Positions 18,284 through 27,365 of a stretch of DNA of 64,000 bases are shown here, one piece after another. Source of the stretch: Massilia antarctica (GTDB lineage: Bacteria > Pseudomonadota > Gammaproteobacteria > Burkholderiales > Burkholderiaceae_D); assembly GCF_015689335.1 (NCBI RefSeq), contig NZ_CP065053.1, forward strand, positions 806,001 to 870,000, given 5' to 3'. Each line of letters opens with the position of its first letter. Positions within the stretch are counted from its first letter, which is position 1. The notes under the pieces were generated by a model. The model was not told where the DNA came from and made no database searches. It was given only the letters and a program-made list of their open reading frames with translations. The position numbers were made by a program, and so were the translations under genes.

Positions 18284-19360
18284 TTATTCGTGCTGGTCGA
18301 AATCGACGACCACTTTATCTGTCACCGGAAAACTCTGGCAGCTCAATACGAAACCGCGCGCGATCTCATAGTCTTCCAGCGCGTAGTTCGCGTCCATGTC
18401 GACCTTGCCGTCGACCAGCTTGCAGCGGCAGGTCGAGCACACGCCGCCCTTGCACGAGTAGCGCATGTCGATGCCGGCGCGCAGGCCGGCGTCGAGGATC
18501 GATTCCTTGTCCTTGTCCATCGTGAAGCTGGTGTGGTTGCCGTCCAAAATGACGGTGACCTCGGTCTCGTGGCGCACCAGCGCGTCGAACTGGCGCGGCT
18601 TGTGCTGGTGCTTGGGAATGCTGGCGGCGAACAGCTCCACCTTGATATTCCGCTTCGGCATGCCGGCTTCCTGCAGCGCCGCCGAGACGCCGTGCATCAT
18701 GTCTTCCGGCCCGCAGATGAAGGCGATGTCGATATCGTCGATGCGGATCCAGTGCTTGATGAACTGCTCGACCTTTTCCTTGGTGATGCGGCCGTTGAAC
18801 ATTTCAAGGTCCTGCTGCTCGCGGCTCATCACGTAGGCCAGGTTGAGGCGCTCCATGTAGCTGTCTTTGAGGTCGGTCAGTTCTTCCTTGAAGATCACCG
18901 ACGACGATGCGCGGTTCCCGTAAAACAGGGTGAAACGGCTTTTCGGCTCGGTGATCAAGGTGGTCTTGATGATCGAGAGGATCGGCGTGATGCCGCTGCC
19001 GGCCGCAAAGGCGACATAGTGGCGCGCATTGTCAAGCGCCAGCGGCACGTTGAAGTGCCCCATCGGCGGCATCACGTCGAGCACCGCGCCGACCTTCAGG
19101 TGTTCATTGGCCCAGCTCGAAAACAGCCCGCCCTGGGTGCGCTTGATGGCCACGCGCAGCGCGCCGTCCTGCACCGCCGAACAGATGGAGTAGGAGCGGC
19201 GCACGTCTTCGTCGCCGATCCGCGCGCGCAGGGTCAGGTGCTGGCCCTGCTGGTAGGCGAAGCTGGCGGCCAGGTCGTCCGGCACGGCGAAGGTGACGGC
19301 GATGGTATCGCGCGTTTCGTTGCGCACCTTGGCGACGGTCAGGGGATAGAATTTGCTCAT
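18284..19360 (-). CDS. paaE: Ring 1,2-phenylacetyl-CoA epoxidase reductase subunit
   Basis: 358 residues: an FAD-binding ferredoxin-reductase-type domain (about 1-100, RRSYSICSA), an NAD domain (about 105-230) and a C-terminal plant-type [2Fe-2S] domain with YSCKGGVCSTCRC and the fourth Cys in LSCQS. It passes electrons from NADPH to the PaaAC oxygenase. It lies 18 bases after paaD. Confidence 0.96.
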   Translation of the reverse strand: MSKFYPLTVAKVRNETRDTIAVTFAVPDDLAASFAYQQGQHLTLRARIGDEDVRRSYSICSAVQDGALRVAIKRTQGGLFSSWANEHLKVGAVLDVMPPMGHFNVPLALDNARHYVAFAAGSGITPILSIIKTTLITEPKSRFTLFYGNRASSSVIFKEELTDLKDSYMERLNLAYVMSREQQDLEMFNGRITKEKVEQFIKHWIRIDDIDIAFICGPEDMMHGVSAALQEAGMPKRNIKVELFAASIPKHQHKPRQFDALVRHETEVTVILDGNHTSFTMDKDKESILDAGLRAGIDMRYSCKGGVCSTCRCKLVDGKVDMDANYALEDYEIARGFVLSCQSFPVTDKVVVDFDQHE

Positions 19361-19378
19361 AACAGCCTTCGTGATAAC

Positions 19379-19897
19379 TCAATGGCACTTGAAATAATCG
19401 AACGGTTCGCGGCAGTCCAGGCACTTGTAGAGCGCCTTGCACGGCGTCGAGCCGAATTGGCTGGTCAGCTCCGTGTGGCCGGAATCGCAATTGGGGCAGA
19501 TGACGACCAGCTTCGGCGCCGCCACGCGCTTGACACCCGCATGCAGGCCGCTGATGTCGATCACCTGCTGCGCGGGCGGGGCGATGCCGTAGCCTTTCAA
19601 GGCAGCCTTGCCGGCGTCGCTCATCCAGTCGGTAGTCCACGCCGGCGAAAGCTGGTTCACCAGCCGCACCTCGGGCACGCCGTGACCGTGCAGCGCATCG
19701 CGCACCGAATCGGCGATCACCGTCATGGCCGGACAGCCGGAATACGTGGGCGTGATGGTGACCACGCAGGTAGTGTCTTCCCATGCCACCGCGCGCACGA
19801 TGCCCAGGTCGACCACCGAGATCACCGGGATCTCCGGGTCGCTGACCTCGCCCAGCCAGGCCCAGACCTGTTCCGTGCTGGCCGGCTGCGTGCTCAT
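19379..19897 (-). CDS. paaD: Phenylacetyl-CoA epoxidase maturation protein PaaD
   Basis: 172 residues starting MSTQPAS at 19897, where the ATG overlaps the paaC stop (TAATG). An N-terminal MIP18/DUF59 domain (SDPEIPVISVVDLGIVR) with the conserved Cys in YSGCPAM is followed by a C-terminal zinc ribbon (CPNCDSGHTE and CLDCREPF). It probably takes part in iron-sulfur or diiron centre assembly for the epoxidase. Confidence 0.94.
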   Translation of the reverse strand: MSTQPASTEQVWAWLGEVSDPEIPVISVVDLGIVRAVAWEDTTCVVTITPTYSGCPAMTVIADSVRDALHGHGVPEVRLVNQLSPAWTTDWMSDAGKAALKGYGIAPPAQQVIDISGLHAGVKRVAAPKLVVICPNCDSGHTELTSQFGSTPCKALYKCLDCREPFDYFKCH

Positions 19898-20673
19898 TAC
19901 CACTCGGCCCCGGGGTACGACCGCTGCAGGAACTGCATTTCGGCCAAAATGAAACCCAGGTGCTCGCTGTGACGGCCGGTTTTGCCGCCGCGCTGCATCC
20001 ACGCCGCCGGATCGGGCATCGTCAGTGTCGCCTCGGCGAAGATCTCGGACACATGTTCGATGAAGGCGGCGCGCAAGCCGTCGGCGCCGGGCGCGAGGCC
20101 CTGCTCCACCATGGCGTTGTCGATTGTGTCGTAGAGGAACATCTCGCCGCTGTACATCCACAGTTCGTTGACCGCGGCCTGGGTCTTGGCGTGGCTTTCG
20201 GGCGTGCCGTCGCCCATGCGCACGATCAGGTCACCGCTGCGGCGCAGGTGGTAGGTCACTTCCTTGATCGATTTCTCGGCAATCTCCGCGATGCGCGTAT
20301 CGACCGACTTGGCCAGCCCCTGCATCAGGAAGTAGTGCCAGGTGTCGAAGAAGAACTGGCGCACCATGGTGTCGGCGTAATTGCCGTTGGGCTGTTCGAC
20401 CATCAGGCAGCAGCGCATCTCGTGGACGTCGCGCAGGAAGGCCAGTTGGTCTTCGGTGCGGCCGCGCCCTTCCAGTTCGCCGGCGTAGGTCAGCCACATG
20501 CGGGTCTGGCCGAGCAGGTCGAGGGCGACGTTGGTCAGCGCCATGTCTTCTTCGAGCGCCGGCCCCTTGCCGCATAATTTGGACAACTGCTGCGACAGGA
20601 TCAGGGCATTGTCGCCCTGGCGCAGCAGGTATTCGATTTTATTTTTCACGACATCGTCCACGGGCACGCTCAC
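19897..20673 (-). CDS. paaC: Phenylacetyl-CoA epoxidase structural subunit PaaC
   Basis: 258 residues of the ferritin-like PaaA/PaaC family, without a catalytic diiron site; it pairs with PaaA as a structural partner. It starts with a GTG that overlaps the paaB stop (GTGA). Conserved segments include ALILSQQLSKLCGKGP and KSIKEVTYHLRRS. Confidence 0.95.
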   Translation of the reverse strand: MSVPVDDVVKNKIEYLLRQGDNALILSQQLSKLCGKGPALEEDMALTNVALDLLGQTRMWLTYAGELEGRGRTEDQLAFLRDVHEMRCCLMVEQPNGNYADTMVRQFFFDTWHYFLMQGLAKSVDTRIAEIAEKSIKEVTYHLRRSGDLIVRMGDGTPESHAKTQAAVNELWMYSGEMFLYDTIDNAMVEQGLAPGADGLRAAFIEHVSEIFAEATLTMPDPAAWMQRGGKTGRHSEHLGFILAEMQFLQRSYPGAEW

Positions 20674-20954
20674 AGGTTCTTGACTTCTTCCGGCATTGGG
20701 AAGAAGGTCGGGTGGCGATAGACTTTGCTGTTGGACGGCTCGAACAAGGCCGATTTGTCGCCCGGGCTGCTGGCGACGATGTCGGCGGCGCGCACGACCC
20801 AGATCGACACGCCTTCGTTGCGGCGCGTGTAGACGTCGCGCGCATTATTGACCGCCATTTCGGCATCCGACGCGTGCAGGCTGCCCACGTGCTTGTGCGC
20901 CAGGCCGTGCTGGCTGCGGATGAAGACTTCCCACAGGGGCCATTCTTTACTCAT
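20670..20954 (-). CDS. paaB: Phenylacetyl-CoA epoxidase subunit PaaB
   Basis: 94 residues, the normal PaaB length, with WEVFIRSQHGLAHKHVGSLHA and the aromatic C-terminal region. PaaB bridges PaaAC heterodimers in the epoxidase complex. GGAG precedes the ATG; the stop overlaps paaC. Confidence 0.95.
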   Translation of the reverse strand: MSKEWPLWEVFIRSQHGLAHKHVGSLHASDAEMAVNNARDVYTRRNEGVSIWVVRAADIVASSPGDKSALFEPSNSKVYRHPTFFPMPEEVKNL

Positions 20955-20978
20955 TTTTATTCTCCAATGTGGTGGGAC

Positions 20979-21965
20979 TCAAGCGGCGGCGCGCGCGGAT
21001 TTCTTGTCGGCGTAGGCGACCAGCGCATCGCGGAACCAGGCGCCGTCCTCGTACGCTTTCACGCGCGTGCGCAGGCGCTCGCGGTTGCACGGGCCGTTCC
21101 CCTTCAGGACATTCTGGAACTCGCTCCAGTCGATCTCGCCGAATTCGTAGTGACCCGTCCCGGCGTTGAACTTCAGGTCCGGATCGGGCACGGTCAAGCC
21201 CAGGTACTCGGCCTGGGGCACGGTCTGGTCGACCATGCGCTGGCGCAGTTCGTCGTTCGAGAACAGCTTGATGCGCCACTGCGCCGACTGCGCGCTGTTG
21301 ACCGATTCGGCGTCGGACGGGCCGAACATCATGAGCGATGGCCACCACCAGCGGTTCAGCGCATCCTGCGCCATCGCCTTTTGTTCGGGCGTGCCCTGGG
21401 CGAGGCTCATCATGATGTCGTAGCCCTGGCGCGCGTGGAAGGATTCTTCCTTGCAGACGCGGATCATGGCGCGCGCGTACGGACCGTACGAGCAGCGGCA
21501 CAGCGGGATCTGGTTGATGATGGCCGAGCCGTCCACCAGCCAGCCGATGGCGCCCATGTCGGCCCACGACAGGGTCGGGTAATTGAAGATGCTCGAATAC
21601 TTGGCCTTGCCCGAGTGGAGGGCGGCCAGCAGCTCGTCGCGCGAGACACCAAGCGTTTCGGCCGCGCTATACAGATACAGCCCGTGCCCCGCCTCGTCCT
21701 GGATCTTGGCCAGCAGGATCGACTTGCGCTTGAGCGTGGGGGCACGCGTGACCCAGTTGCCTTCGGGCAGCTGGCCGACGATTTCGGAGTGCGCGTGCTG
21801 GGAAATCTGGCGGATCAGGGTCTTGCGGTAAGCCTCGGGCATCCAGTCCTTGGCTTCGATCTTGACGCCGGCATCGATGCGCGCCTGGAACTCGCGCTCC
21901 TGCTCATCCATGTCCTCGGCGCTCTGGACTTTCTTGAGGCCGGTTTCTACGAGTTGTGCGTACAT
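20979..21965 (-). CDS. paaA: Phenylacetyl-CoA epoxidase catalytic subunit PaaA
   Basis: 328 residues from the ATG at 21965, preceded by GGGAGA. The diiron ligands appear as two Glu/His pairs in [12 protein letters not shown] and [12 protein letters not shown]. It epoxidises the aromatic ring of phenylacetyl-CoA with oxygen. It is the first gene of a 12-gene operon running to 10237. The open frame extends into the intergenic operator and that part is not coding. Confidence 0.97.
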   Translation of the reverse strand: MYAQLVETGLKKVQSAEDMDEQEREFQARIDAGVKIEAKDWMPEAYRKTLIRQISQHAHSEIVGQLPEGNWVTRAPTLKRKSILLAKIQDEAGHGLYLYSAAETLGVSRDELLAALHSGKAKYSSIFNYPTLSWADMGAIGWLVDGSAIINQIPLCRCSYGPYARAMIRVCKEESFHARQGYDIMMSLAQGTPEQKAMAQDALNRWWWPSLMMFGPSDAESVNSAQSAQWRIKLFSNDELRQRMVDQTVPQAEYLGLTVPDPDLKFNAGTGHYEFGEIDWSEFQNVLKGNGPCNRERLRTRVKAYEDGAWFRDALVAYADKKSARAAA

Positions 21966-22016
21966 GGTGCTTCTCCCATTGCAAAGGCGATCGACCGATA
22001 ATACGATACGTAAAAT

Positions 22017-22066
22017 CAGATGTACACAGTTTAATTGAGTCATATTGTATACATGTATCTGATCAA
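22017..22066 (-). promoter_or_regulatory. paa operon promoter with operator-like inverted repeats
   Basis: Read on the minus strand, TTGATC (22061-22066) and TATGAC (22039-22044) are spaced by 16 bases and fit a sigma-70 promoter for paaA. The same stretch holds TGTATACA (22046-22053), ATACATGTAT (22049-22058) and the inverted pair CAGATgtACA (22017-22026) / TGTATCTG (22054-22061). This is the natural place for PaaX, released by phenylacetyl-CoA, to bind. The match to a published PaaX site has not been tested. Confidence 0.5.
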
Positions 22067-22165
22067 GTTTAGACCGATAGCAAAAAACCATGCTGCGCCC
22101 AACAGGCAGTAAAGTAAACGGCTGCTTTGCTTGACAATCACCCCAGCGCGCCAGACCATGCACCC

Positions 22166-23140
22166 ATGAAACAACTTACCAGCACAGCATGGATCGCCGA
22201 CTTTCTCGCCAGCGATCCGCCCCGTTCCAAGTCCCTTGTGATGACGATTTTCGGCGATGCCATCGCCCCGCACGGCGGCACCATCTGGCTAGGCAGCCTG
22301 ATTGAGTTGCTGGCGCCCTTCGGCGTCAACGACCGCCTGCTGCGCACCAGCGTTTTCCGGCTGGCGCAGGAAGGCTGGCTGGTGGCCAACCGCGACGGGC
22401 GCCGCAGTTCCTACGCCATCCTGCCGCAAGCCCTGCCCCGTTTCGAGCGCGCCAACCGGCGCATTTACGCGCCGCTGACCGCGCACTGGGACGGCAACTG
22501 GACCCTGGTGCTTTCCGGCGCGGGCAGCATCGACGCGCCCGAGCGCGCGCTGCTGCGCAAGGAAATGCTGTGGGAGGGCTATGCCATGATCGCGCCCGGC
22601 ATGTTCGGCCACCCGGCCAGCAATGCCGGCGTTCTCGAAGAACTGCTTGCGCGCGTGGGCGTGAAGGACAAGCTGTTCGTGTGCCGGGCCAGCGCACTGC
22701 CGGGCGTATCAAGCAGGCCGTTGCAGGACCTGGTGCGCGAAGGCTGGGACTTGTCAGGCGTGGTCCAGGGCTACCGCCACTTCATCGAACGTTTCGCGCC
22801 CTTGCTGGACCTGTTGAAAAGCGATGATTCGCTCGCGCCCGAGCAGGCGTTCGTGATCCGCACGCTGCTGGTCCATGCCTACCGGCGCGTGCAGCTGCAC
22901 GACCCGATGCTGCCAATCGAACTGCTGCCCGATCCATGGCCCGGCAGCAGCGCCTACGAACTGGCGCGCGCCGTGTATGCACGTACCTACACAGGCGCGG
23001 AAACGCACATCATGGACACCCTGCGGCGCGAGGACGATGGCGCGCCGCAGGCCGATGCCGGCTTCTTCCAGCGCTTCGGCGGGCTGGCCGACGGCGGCGC
23101 GCAAGGCGCCTCGCAAAATGGGTCGCCGGGGCCGCAATAG
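22166..23140 (+). CDS. paaX: Phenylacetate operon repressor PaaX
   Basis: 324 residues starting MKQLTS. N-terminal winged helix (about 10-95: [37 protein letters not shown]), then the PaaX central and C-terminal domains. PaaX-type repressors sense phenylacetyl-CoA. It is divergent from paaA. There is no clear ribosome site; a TTGACA at 22131-22136, only 30 bases before the ATG, would give a very short or absent leader. An upstream TTG in frame is less likely. Confidence 0.93.
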   Translation: MKQLTSTAWIADFLASDPPRSKSLVMTIFGDAIAPHGGTIWLGSLIELLAPFGVNDRLLRTSVFRLAQEGWLVANRDGRRSSYAILPQALPRFERANRRIYAPLTAHWDGNWTLVLSGAGSIDAPERALLRKEMLWEGYAMIAPGMFGHPASNAGVLEELLARVGVKDKLFVCRASALPGVSSRPLQDLVREGWDLSGVVQGYRHFIERFAPLLDLLKSDDSLAPEQAFVIRTLLVHAYRRVQLHDPMLPIELLPDPWPGSSAYELARAVYARTYTGAETHIMDTLRREDDGAPQADAGFFQRFGGLADGGAQGASQNGSPGPQ

Positions 23141-23233
23141 CGACGCTACAATTACACGTAACTTTTGCGCGCACAAGCGGCTACAATTGGGCCCACGTCC
23201 CTCAGCCACATTACAAAAAACTCGGAGACTGTC

Positions 23234-24319
23234 ATGCAACGTCGTTCCTTCCTCACCAAAAGCGCGCTCGGCGCCACAGCCGGCGTCATTGCCACGCCGG
23301 CGCTGGCGCAAATTAATCCTGAAGTCAAATGGCGCATGGCGTCGAGCTTTCCCAAGTCGCTCGACACCATCTTCGGTTCGGCCGACGCCTTTACCAAGCG
23401 CGTGGCGGAACTGACCGGCGGGCGCTTCCAGATCCGCCAGTTCGCCGCCGGCGATATCGTGCCCGGCCTGCAGGTGATGGATGCGGTGCAGGCAGGCACG
23501 GTCGAAATGGGCCACACGCCGTCGTACTACTACTTCGGCAAGGATGCCACCTTCGCCTTCGACTGCGCGGTGCCGTTCGGCCTCACCTCGCGCCAGCAGA
23601 CCGCCTGGTTCGACCAGGGCGGCGGGCGTGAACTGATGCGCGACTTCTTCAAGGGCTACGGCATCATCAACTTCATGGCGGGGAACACGGGCACCCAGAT
23701 GGGCGGCTGGTACCGCAAGGAGATCAAGAGCCTGGAAGACGTCAAGGGCATGAAGATCCGCATCGCCGGTTTCGCCGGCCGCGTGATGGAGCGCATGGGC
23801 GCGGTGCCGCAGCAGATTCCGGCCGGCGACGTGTATGCGGCGCTGGAAAAAGGCACGATCGACGCGGCCGAGTGGGTCGGTCCGTACGACGATGAAAAGC
23901 TCGGCCTGGCCAAGGTGGCGCCGCACTACTACGCGCCGGGCTGGTGGGAAGCCGGGCCGCAGCTATCGTTCTACATCAACATCAAGGAATGGGAAAAGCT
24001 GCCCGCGCAGTACAAGGCGGCGGTGGAAGCGGCCAGTTACGAGTGCCACGTGACGATGCAGGCCGAGTACGACACCAAGAACCCGGCCGCGCTGGCGCGC
24101 CTGATCAAGAACGGGGCCAAGCTGCACACCTTCTCCAAGGCGATCATGGACGAGGCCTACAAGATCTCGACCCAGGTCATGGAAGAGGAAGCGTCGAAGA
24201 ACGCCAAGTTCAAAAAAGTGTACGATCCATGGAAGCGGTTCCGCCAGGACCAGAACATGTGGGCCTCGGTATCCGAGCAAGTGATGCAGAACTATCTGAT
24301 TTCGATAGGAAGAAAGTAG
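23234..24319 (+). CDS. TRAP transporter substrate-binding protein, TakP-like (paralogue 1)
   Basis: 361 residues with a Tat-like signal (QRRSFLTKSALG, cleavage after ALAQ near 26). The mature DctP/TakP fold includes SSFPKSLDTIFG, AAGDIVPGLQVMDAVQAG, GTQMGGW and AAEWVGPYDD; the Gln and Glu-Trp in the last two match the metal/2-oxo-acid site described for TakP. Long-form TRAP systems with TakP proteins usually move 2-oxo acids or related organic acids. GGAG precedes the ATG. No permease genes adjoin it. It is colinear without gaps with the protein at 29583. Confidence 0.92.
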   Translation: MQRRSFLTKSALGATAGVIATPALAQINPEVKWRMASSFPKSLDTIFGSADAFTKRVAELTGGRFQIRQFAAGDIVPGLQVMDAVQAGTVEMGHTPSYYYFGKDATFAFDCAVPFGLTSRQQTAWFDQGGGRELMRDFFKGYGIINFMAGNTGTQMGGWYRKEIKSLEDVKGMKIRIAGFAGRVMERMGAVPQQIPAGDVYAALEKGTIDAAEWVGPYDDEKLGLAKVAPHYYAPGWWEAGPQLSFYINIKEWEKLPAQYKAAVEAASYECHVTMQAEYDTKNPAALARLIKNGAKLHTFSKAIMDEAYKISTQVMEEEASKNAKFKKVYDPWKRFRQDQNMWASVSEQVMQNYLISIGRK

Positions 24320-24419
24320 CTTAGGGCTCATTTGCGCCAGGTCAAACGAATCGGCCGGCGCATTTGATACCTTCGATGCGGCGACCCTGCCTGGGTGCGT
24401 CGCTTACCGGGGACTGATT

Positions 24420-24680
24420 ATGGATGGCATCTATTTTTCCTGCGCCGACGTGACGAGCCTGAGCCCGCACGGCTTCTGGCTGCAGTGTGGCGAGGAAGAG
24501 TTGTACTTGCCGTTCGTGGAGTTTCCGGTCTTCGAGCACGCGACCATTGCGCAGATTTGCGCGGTCAAGTGCGTGAGCACCGGACGGCTGTACTGGCCGG
24601 CGCTCGATGTCGATCTGACCCTGGAGGCGATCCGCAATCCGATGGCGTATCCGCGCGATAGCATGAATTACGATTGCTGA
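24420..24680 (+). CDS. Small DUF2442-like protein
   Basis: 86 residues. The layout (SPHGFWLQCGEEELYLPFVEFPVF, then GRLYWPALDVDLTLEAIRNP) resembles DUF2442 proteins, where a WP.lD.DL segment ends the domain. GGGGA lies six bases before the ATG. DUF2442 genes are often near toxin-antitoxin-like pairs, but no partner is seen here. The family assignment is by eye. Confidence 0.65.
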   Translation: MDGIYFSCADVTSLSPHGFWLQCGEEELYLPFVEFPVFEHATIAQICAVKCVSTGRLYWPALDVDLTLEAIRNPMAYPRDSMNYDC

Positions 24681-24694
24681 GTTGGAGTTTCCAC

Positions 24695-24720
24695 GTCGTC
24701 CCCGCGCAGGCGGGGACGAC
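24695..24720. repeat. GC-rich perfect palindrome (hairpin)
   Basis: Two perfect 11-base arms, GTCGTCCCCGC (24695-24705) and GCGGGGACGAC (24710-24720), with a GCAG loop. It is a short relative of the dispersed palindromes at 184-285 and 9820-10215. It lies between a plus-strand and a minus-strand gene and could end transcription of both, although no T-run follows. Confidence 0.7.
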
Positions 24721-24793
24721 GGGGTGGGTACGCGGATGACGGAGGGTGCCCGGATGACGGTGGTCTGCGAGTAAACAACAATCTGCTCCGATA

Positions 24794-25198
24794 CTACAAA
24801 TGCCGCGTCTCCGCCGGCACGTTCCACCAGTTATTGTGCAAGCCATCCGAATACTTCACCGGCGCCGCGATCAGCTCTTCCGGCGTCACATCGTCCAGTG
24901 CGGCCAGATTGATCGACACGAACGCCCCGCCCATCTGTTCCACATACCCGCGCCCGAACGAGCGCACCCCACATTGCCGGCAGAACAGATGATGCCCACT
25001 CTTGGTCGCGAACTGGTAATCGCTCAGTTGCTCTTCCCCAGCCAGCAAGCGAAACGCTTCCGGCTTGATCGTCACATTCCACGCGCGCGTCTTGCGGCAG
25101 ATGGAGCAATTGCATTTGCCCGTACCCTGGCTCAGGTCGATGTCGGCTTCGTAGCGCACCGCGCCGCAATGGCAGCTGCCGTGATAGGTCTTGTTCAT
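24794..25198 (-). CDS. GFA family (glutathione-dependent formaldehyde-activating-like) zinc protein
   Basis: 134 residues. The family cysteines are clear: [21 protein letters not shown] and [14 protein letters not shown]. These bind zinc in the CENP-V/GFA fold. The start [12 protein letters not shown] is preceded by AAGGAG. Family members bind or modify small thiol adducts, but most have no known substrate. Confidence 0.9.
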   Translation of the reverse strand: MNKTYHGSCHCGAVRYEADIDLSQGTGKCNCSICRKTRAWNVTIKPEAFRLLAGEEQLSDYQFATKSGHHLFCRQCGVRSFGRGYVEQMGGAFVSINLAALDDVTPEELIAAPVKYSDGLHNNWWNVPAETRHL

Positions 25199-25346
25199 GC
25201 CGTTCTCCTTCGCTGTGTTCAAAACATCAGCATAAATCCCAAACAGGGCGGTTTTCGCCCTGTTTTCCGTGTTTAATCCGAAGGCGTATCATGACGCCTC
25301 GCGCGCAAACCAGGCGCGCCTCTCATTCACCAGCCAGGGACACACC

Positions 25347-26477
25347 ATGTCTATCAAAATCAGCAGCCAGTTCGACGCCGGCGCCATCGATATCGTGAGC
25401 GCCACCAGCGCCTCCTCGATCGACCTGAACATCCGCCGCGACTCGCACGCCGACATCACCCAATGGTTTTATTTCCGCCTGCAGGGTGCGCAGGGCGAAG
25501 CGTGCACGATCCGCTTCCTCAACGCCGGCAAGAGCGCCTATCCGGCCGGCTGGGAAGGCTACCAGGCCATGGCCAGTTACGACCGCGTGGAGTGGTTCCG
25601 CGTGCCCACCAGCTTCGATGGCGAGGTGATGACGATCTCCCACGCGCCCGAGATGGATAGCGTCTACTACGCCTACTTCGAGCCCTACTCGTGGGAACGC
25701 CACCTGGAACTGCTCGACCGCGCCCAGCTCTCCGAACAGGTGCGCATGCTGGACCTGGGCAGCAGTGTCGAAGGGCGCGACATGAACGTGCTGGTCATCG
25801 GCGACCCGGCCGCGAAGAAGAAAGTATGGGTCATCGCGCGCCAGCATCCGGGCGAAACCATGGCCGAGTGGTTCGTCGAGGGCATGCTCGACGCCCTGCT
25901 CGACCCGGCCGACGCCTTCGGCCGCCAGCTGCTCAAGCAAGCCGTGTTCTACGTGGTGCCGAACATGAACCCGGACGGCTCGGTGCGCGGCAACCTGCGC
26001 ACCAACGCGGCCGGCGCCAACCTCAACCGCGAGTGGAATACGCCAACCATGGAACGCAGCCCGGAAGTGTTCGTGGTCAAGAACAAGATGAAGGAAACCG
26101 GCTGCGACCTGTTCCTCGACGTGCATGGCGATGAAGGCTTGCCTTACGTGTTCGTGGCCGGCAGCAACTCGCTGCCGACCTTCACGCCGGCACAGGCCGC
26201 GCAGGAAAAACGCTTCGCCGACGACTTCAAGATCGCCAGCCCCGACTTCCAGGACGTGCACGGTTACGGCGACTCGCCCTACACCGACGAAACCATCACC
26301 ATGGGTTCGCCGCATATCACCCACGCCTTCGGCTGCCTGTCGCTGACCCTGGAGCTGCCGTTCAAGGACAATGCCAACGATCCCGATCCGATCTGCGGCT
26401 GGGACGGCGCGCGCAGCGCACGCCTGGGCGCCGCGGTGCTGCAACCGATCCTGCAAGCGCTGCGCCACCCGGCCTGA
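25347..26477 (+). CDS. M14 zinc carboxypeptidase of the cytosolic-carboxypeptidase (CCP) type
   Basis: 376 residues: an N-terminal beta-sandwich (about 1-120, RRDSHADITQWFYFRLQG), as in CCP/Nna1 proteins, then the M14 domain. Zinc ligands are HPGE (about residue 175) and the His in DVHGDEG; substrate residues are in NMNPDGSVRGNLRTNAAGANLNREW and the catalytic Glu in TLELPFKDN. There is no signal peptide, so it acts in the cytosol. Eukaryotic relatives remove polyglutamate tails; the bacterial substrate is unknown. AGGGA precedes the ATG. Confidence 0.93.
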   Translation: MSIKISSQFDAGAIDIVSATSASSIDLNIRRDSHADITQWFYFRLQGAQGEACTIRFLNAGKSAYPAGWEGYQAMASYDRVEWFRVPTSFDGEVMTISHAPEMDSVYYAYFEPYSWERHLELLDRAQLSEQVRMLDLGSSVEGRDMNVLVIGDPAAKKKVWVIARQHPGETMAEWFVEGMLDALLDPADAFGRQLLKQAVFYVVPNMNPDGSVRGNLRTNAAGANLNREWNTPTMERSPEVFVVKNKMKETGCDLFLDVHGDEGLPYVFVAGSNSLPTFTPAQAAQEKRFADDFKIASPDFQDVHGYGDSPYTDETITMGSPHITHAFGCLSLTLELPFKDNANDPDPICGWDGARSARLGAAVLQPILQALRHPA

Positions 26478-26510
26478 TGTGATACGGCTTTTCGTCATTG
26501 CTTCGATTTT

Positions 26511-26524
26511 TTGATTCACATCAA
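26511..26524. promoter_or_regulatory. FNR/ANR-type site upstream of ompW
   Basis: TTGATTCACATCAA is an exact match to the FNR/ANR consensus TTGAT-N4-ATCAA. It lies 67 bases before the ompW ATG, leaving room for a -10 near CAATAA (26544-26549) and a start about 40 bases from the centre of the site, which fits class II activation. ompW is under FNR control in enteric bacteria. Confidence 0.75.
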
Positions 26525-26590
26525 CGATTTAGTTGGGGCCAATCAATAAACTTCTTCCATACCCAATGACAAACGAAGAAGGAAGTAGTG

Positions 26591-27202
26591 ATGAAAAGCA
26601 AATTGTTAGCAGTCGCAGTGAGCATGCTGGGCCTGATCGCCATTGATGCCCAAGCCCAGGATGGAGCATGGCTGGTGCGCGCGCGCGCCGCGCACCTGAA
26701 CACGGCCGACAAGTCCACGCCGGTCGCCGGCGTCGGTGCATCGGACCGCATTTCGGTGTCCGACAAGACCATCCCGGAAGTCGACGTCAGCTATTTTTTC
26801 ACGCCCAACCTGGCGGCCGAGCTGGTGCTGACCTATCCGCAAAAACATGATGTGATGCTCGATGGCGCCAGGATCGGCAGCTTCAAGCACCTGCCGCCAA
26901 GCCTGCTGGGCCAGTACCACTTCAACCCAATCGGCCAGTTCAAGCCTTACCTGGGCGCCGGCATCAACTACACGCGCATCTCGCAGGTCAAGCTGCTGGA
27001 CGGCGCGGGCGGCCTGGAAAACCATAGCGTGGGCCTGGCCCTGCAGACCGGGGTCGATTTCAGGATCGATAAAAAATGGTCGGTCAACCTGGATATCAAG
27101 CGCATCAATATCCGCAGCGATGTGATGATCGCGGGCGCCAAGGTCAGTACCGTGAAGATCGATCCGGTCCTGGTCTCCGTGGGCGCCGGCTACCGCTTCT
27201 GA
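26591..27202 (+). CDS. ompW: Outer membrane protein OmpW
   Basis: 203 residues: signal peptide (1-23, ending AQAQ), then an eight-strand barrel with the OmpW segments VDVSYFFTPNLAAELVLTYPQKH, FKPYLGAGINYT and the terminal VGAGYRF. GAAGGAAG precedes the ATG; a GTG directly in front of it is less likely. OmpW forms a small hydrophobic channel. The FNR-type box upstream predicts induction at low oxygen. Confidence 0.95.
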   Translation: MKSKLLAVAVSMLGLIAIDAQAQDGAWLVRARAAHLNTADKSTPVAGVGASDRISVSDKTIPEVDVSYFFTPNLAAELVLTYPQKHDVMLDGARIGSFKHLPPSLLGQYHFNPIGQFKPYLGAGINYTRISQVKLLDGAGGLENHSVGLALQTGVDFRIDKKWSVNLDIKRINIRSDVMIAGAKVSTVKIDPVLVSVGAGYRF

Positions 27203-27365
27203 GCTCATCGGAGGGGCGGCCGCCGGTGCGGCAAGTGGCTGCGTGCCGGGTTACGCGCGCGTTGTGCTAACCCGTCCCGCAAAGTTTCCGCCCTTTTTTA
27301 GCCAGCACAAAATATCAAAAGTCGAACTGGCGCTTCCCTTATCATGTGCTCCATCAGGAGAGCAC

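Noticed and set aside
22131-22159. Promoter for paaX from TTGACA
   Set aside because: The -35 is perfect but no acceptable -10 lies 16-18 bases downstream; kept only as a remark in the paaX entry.
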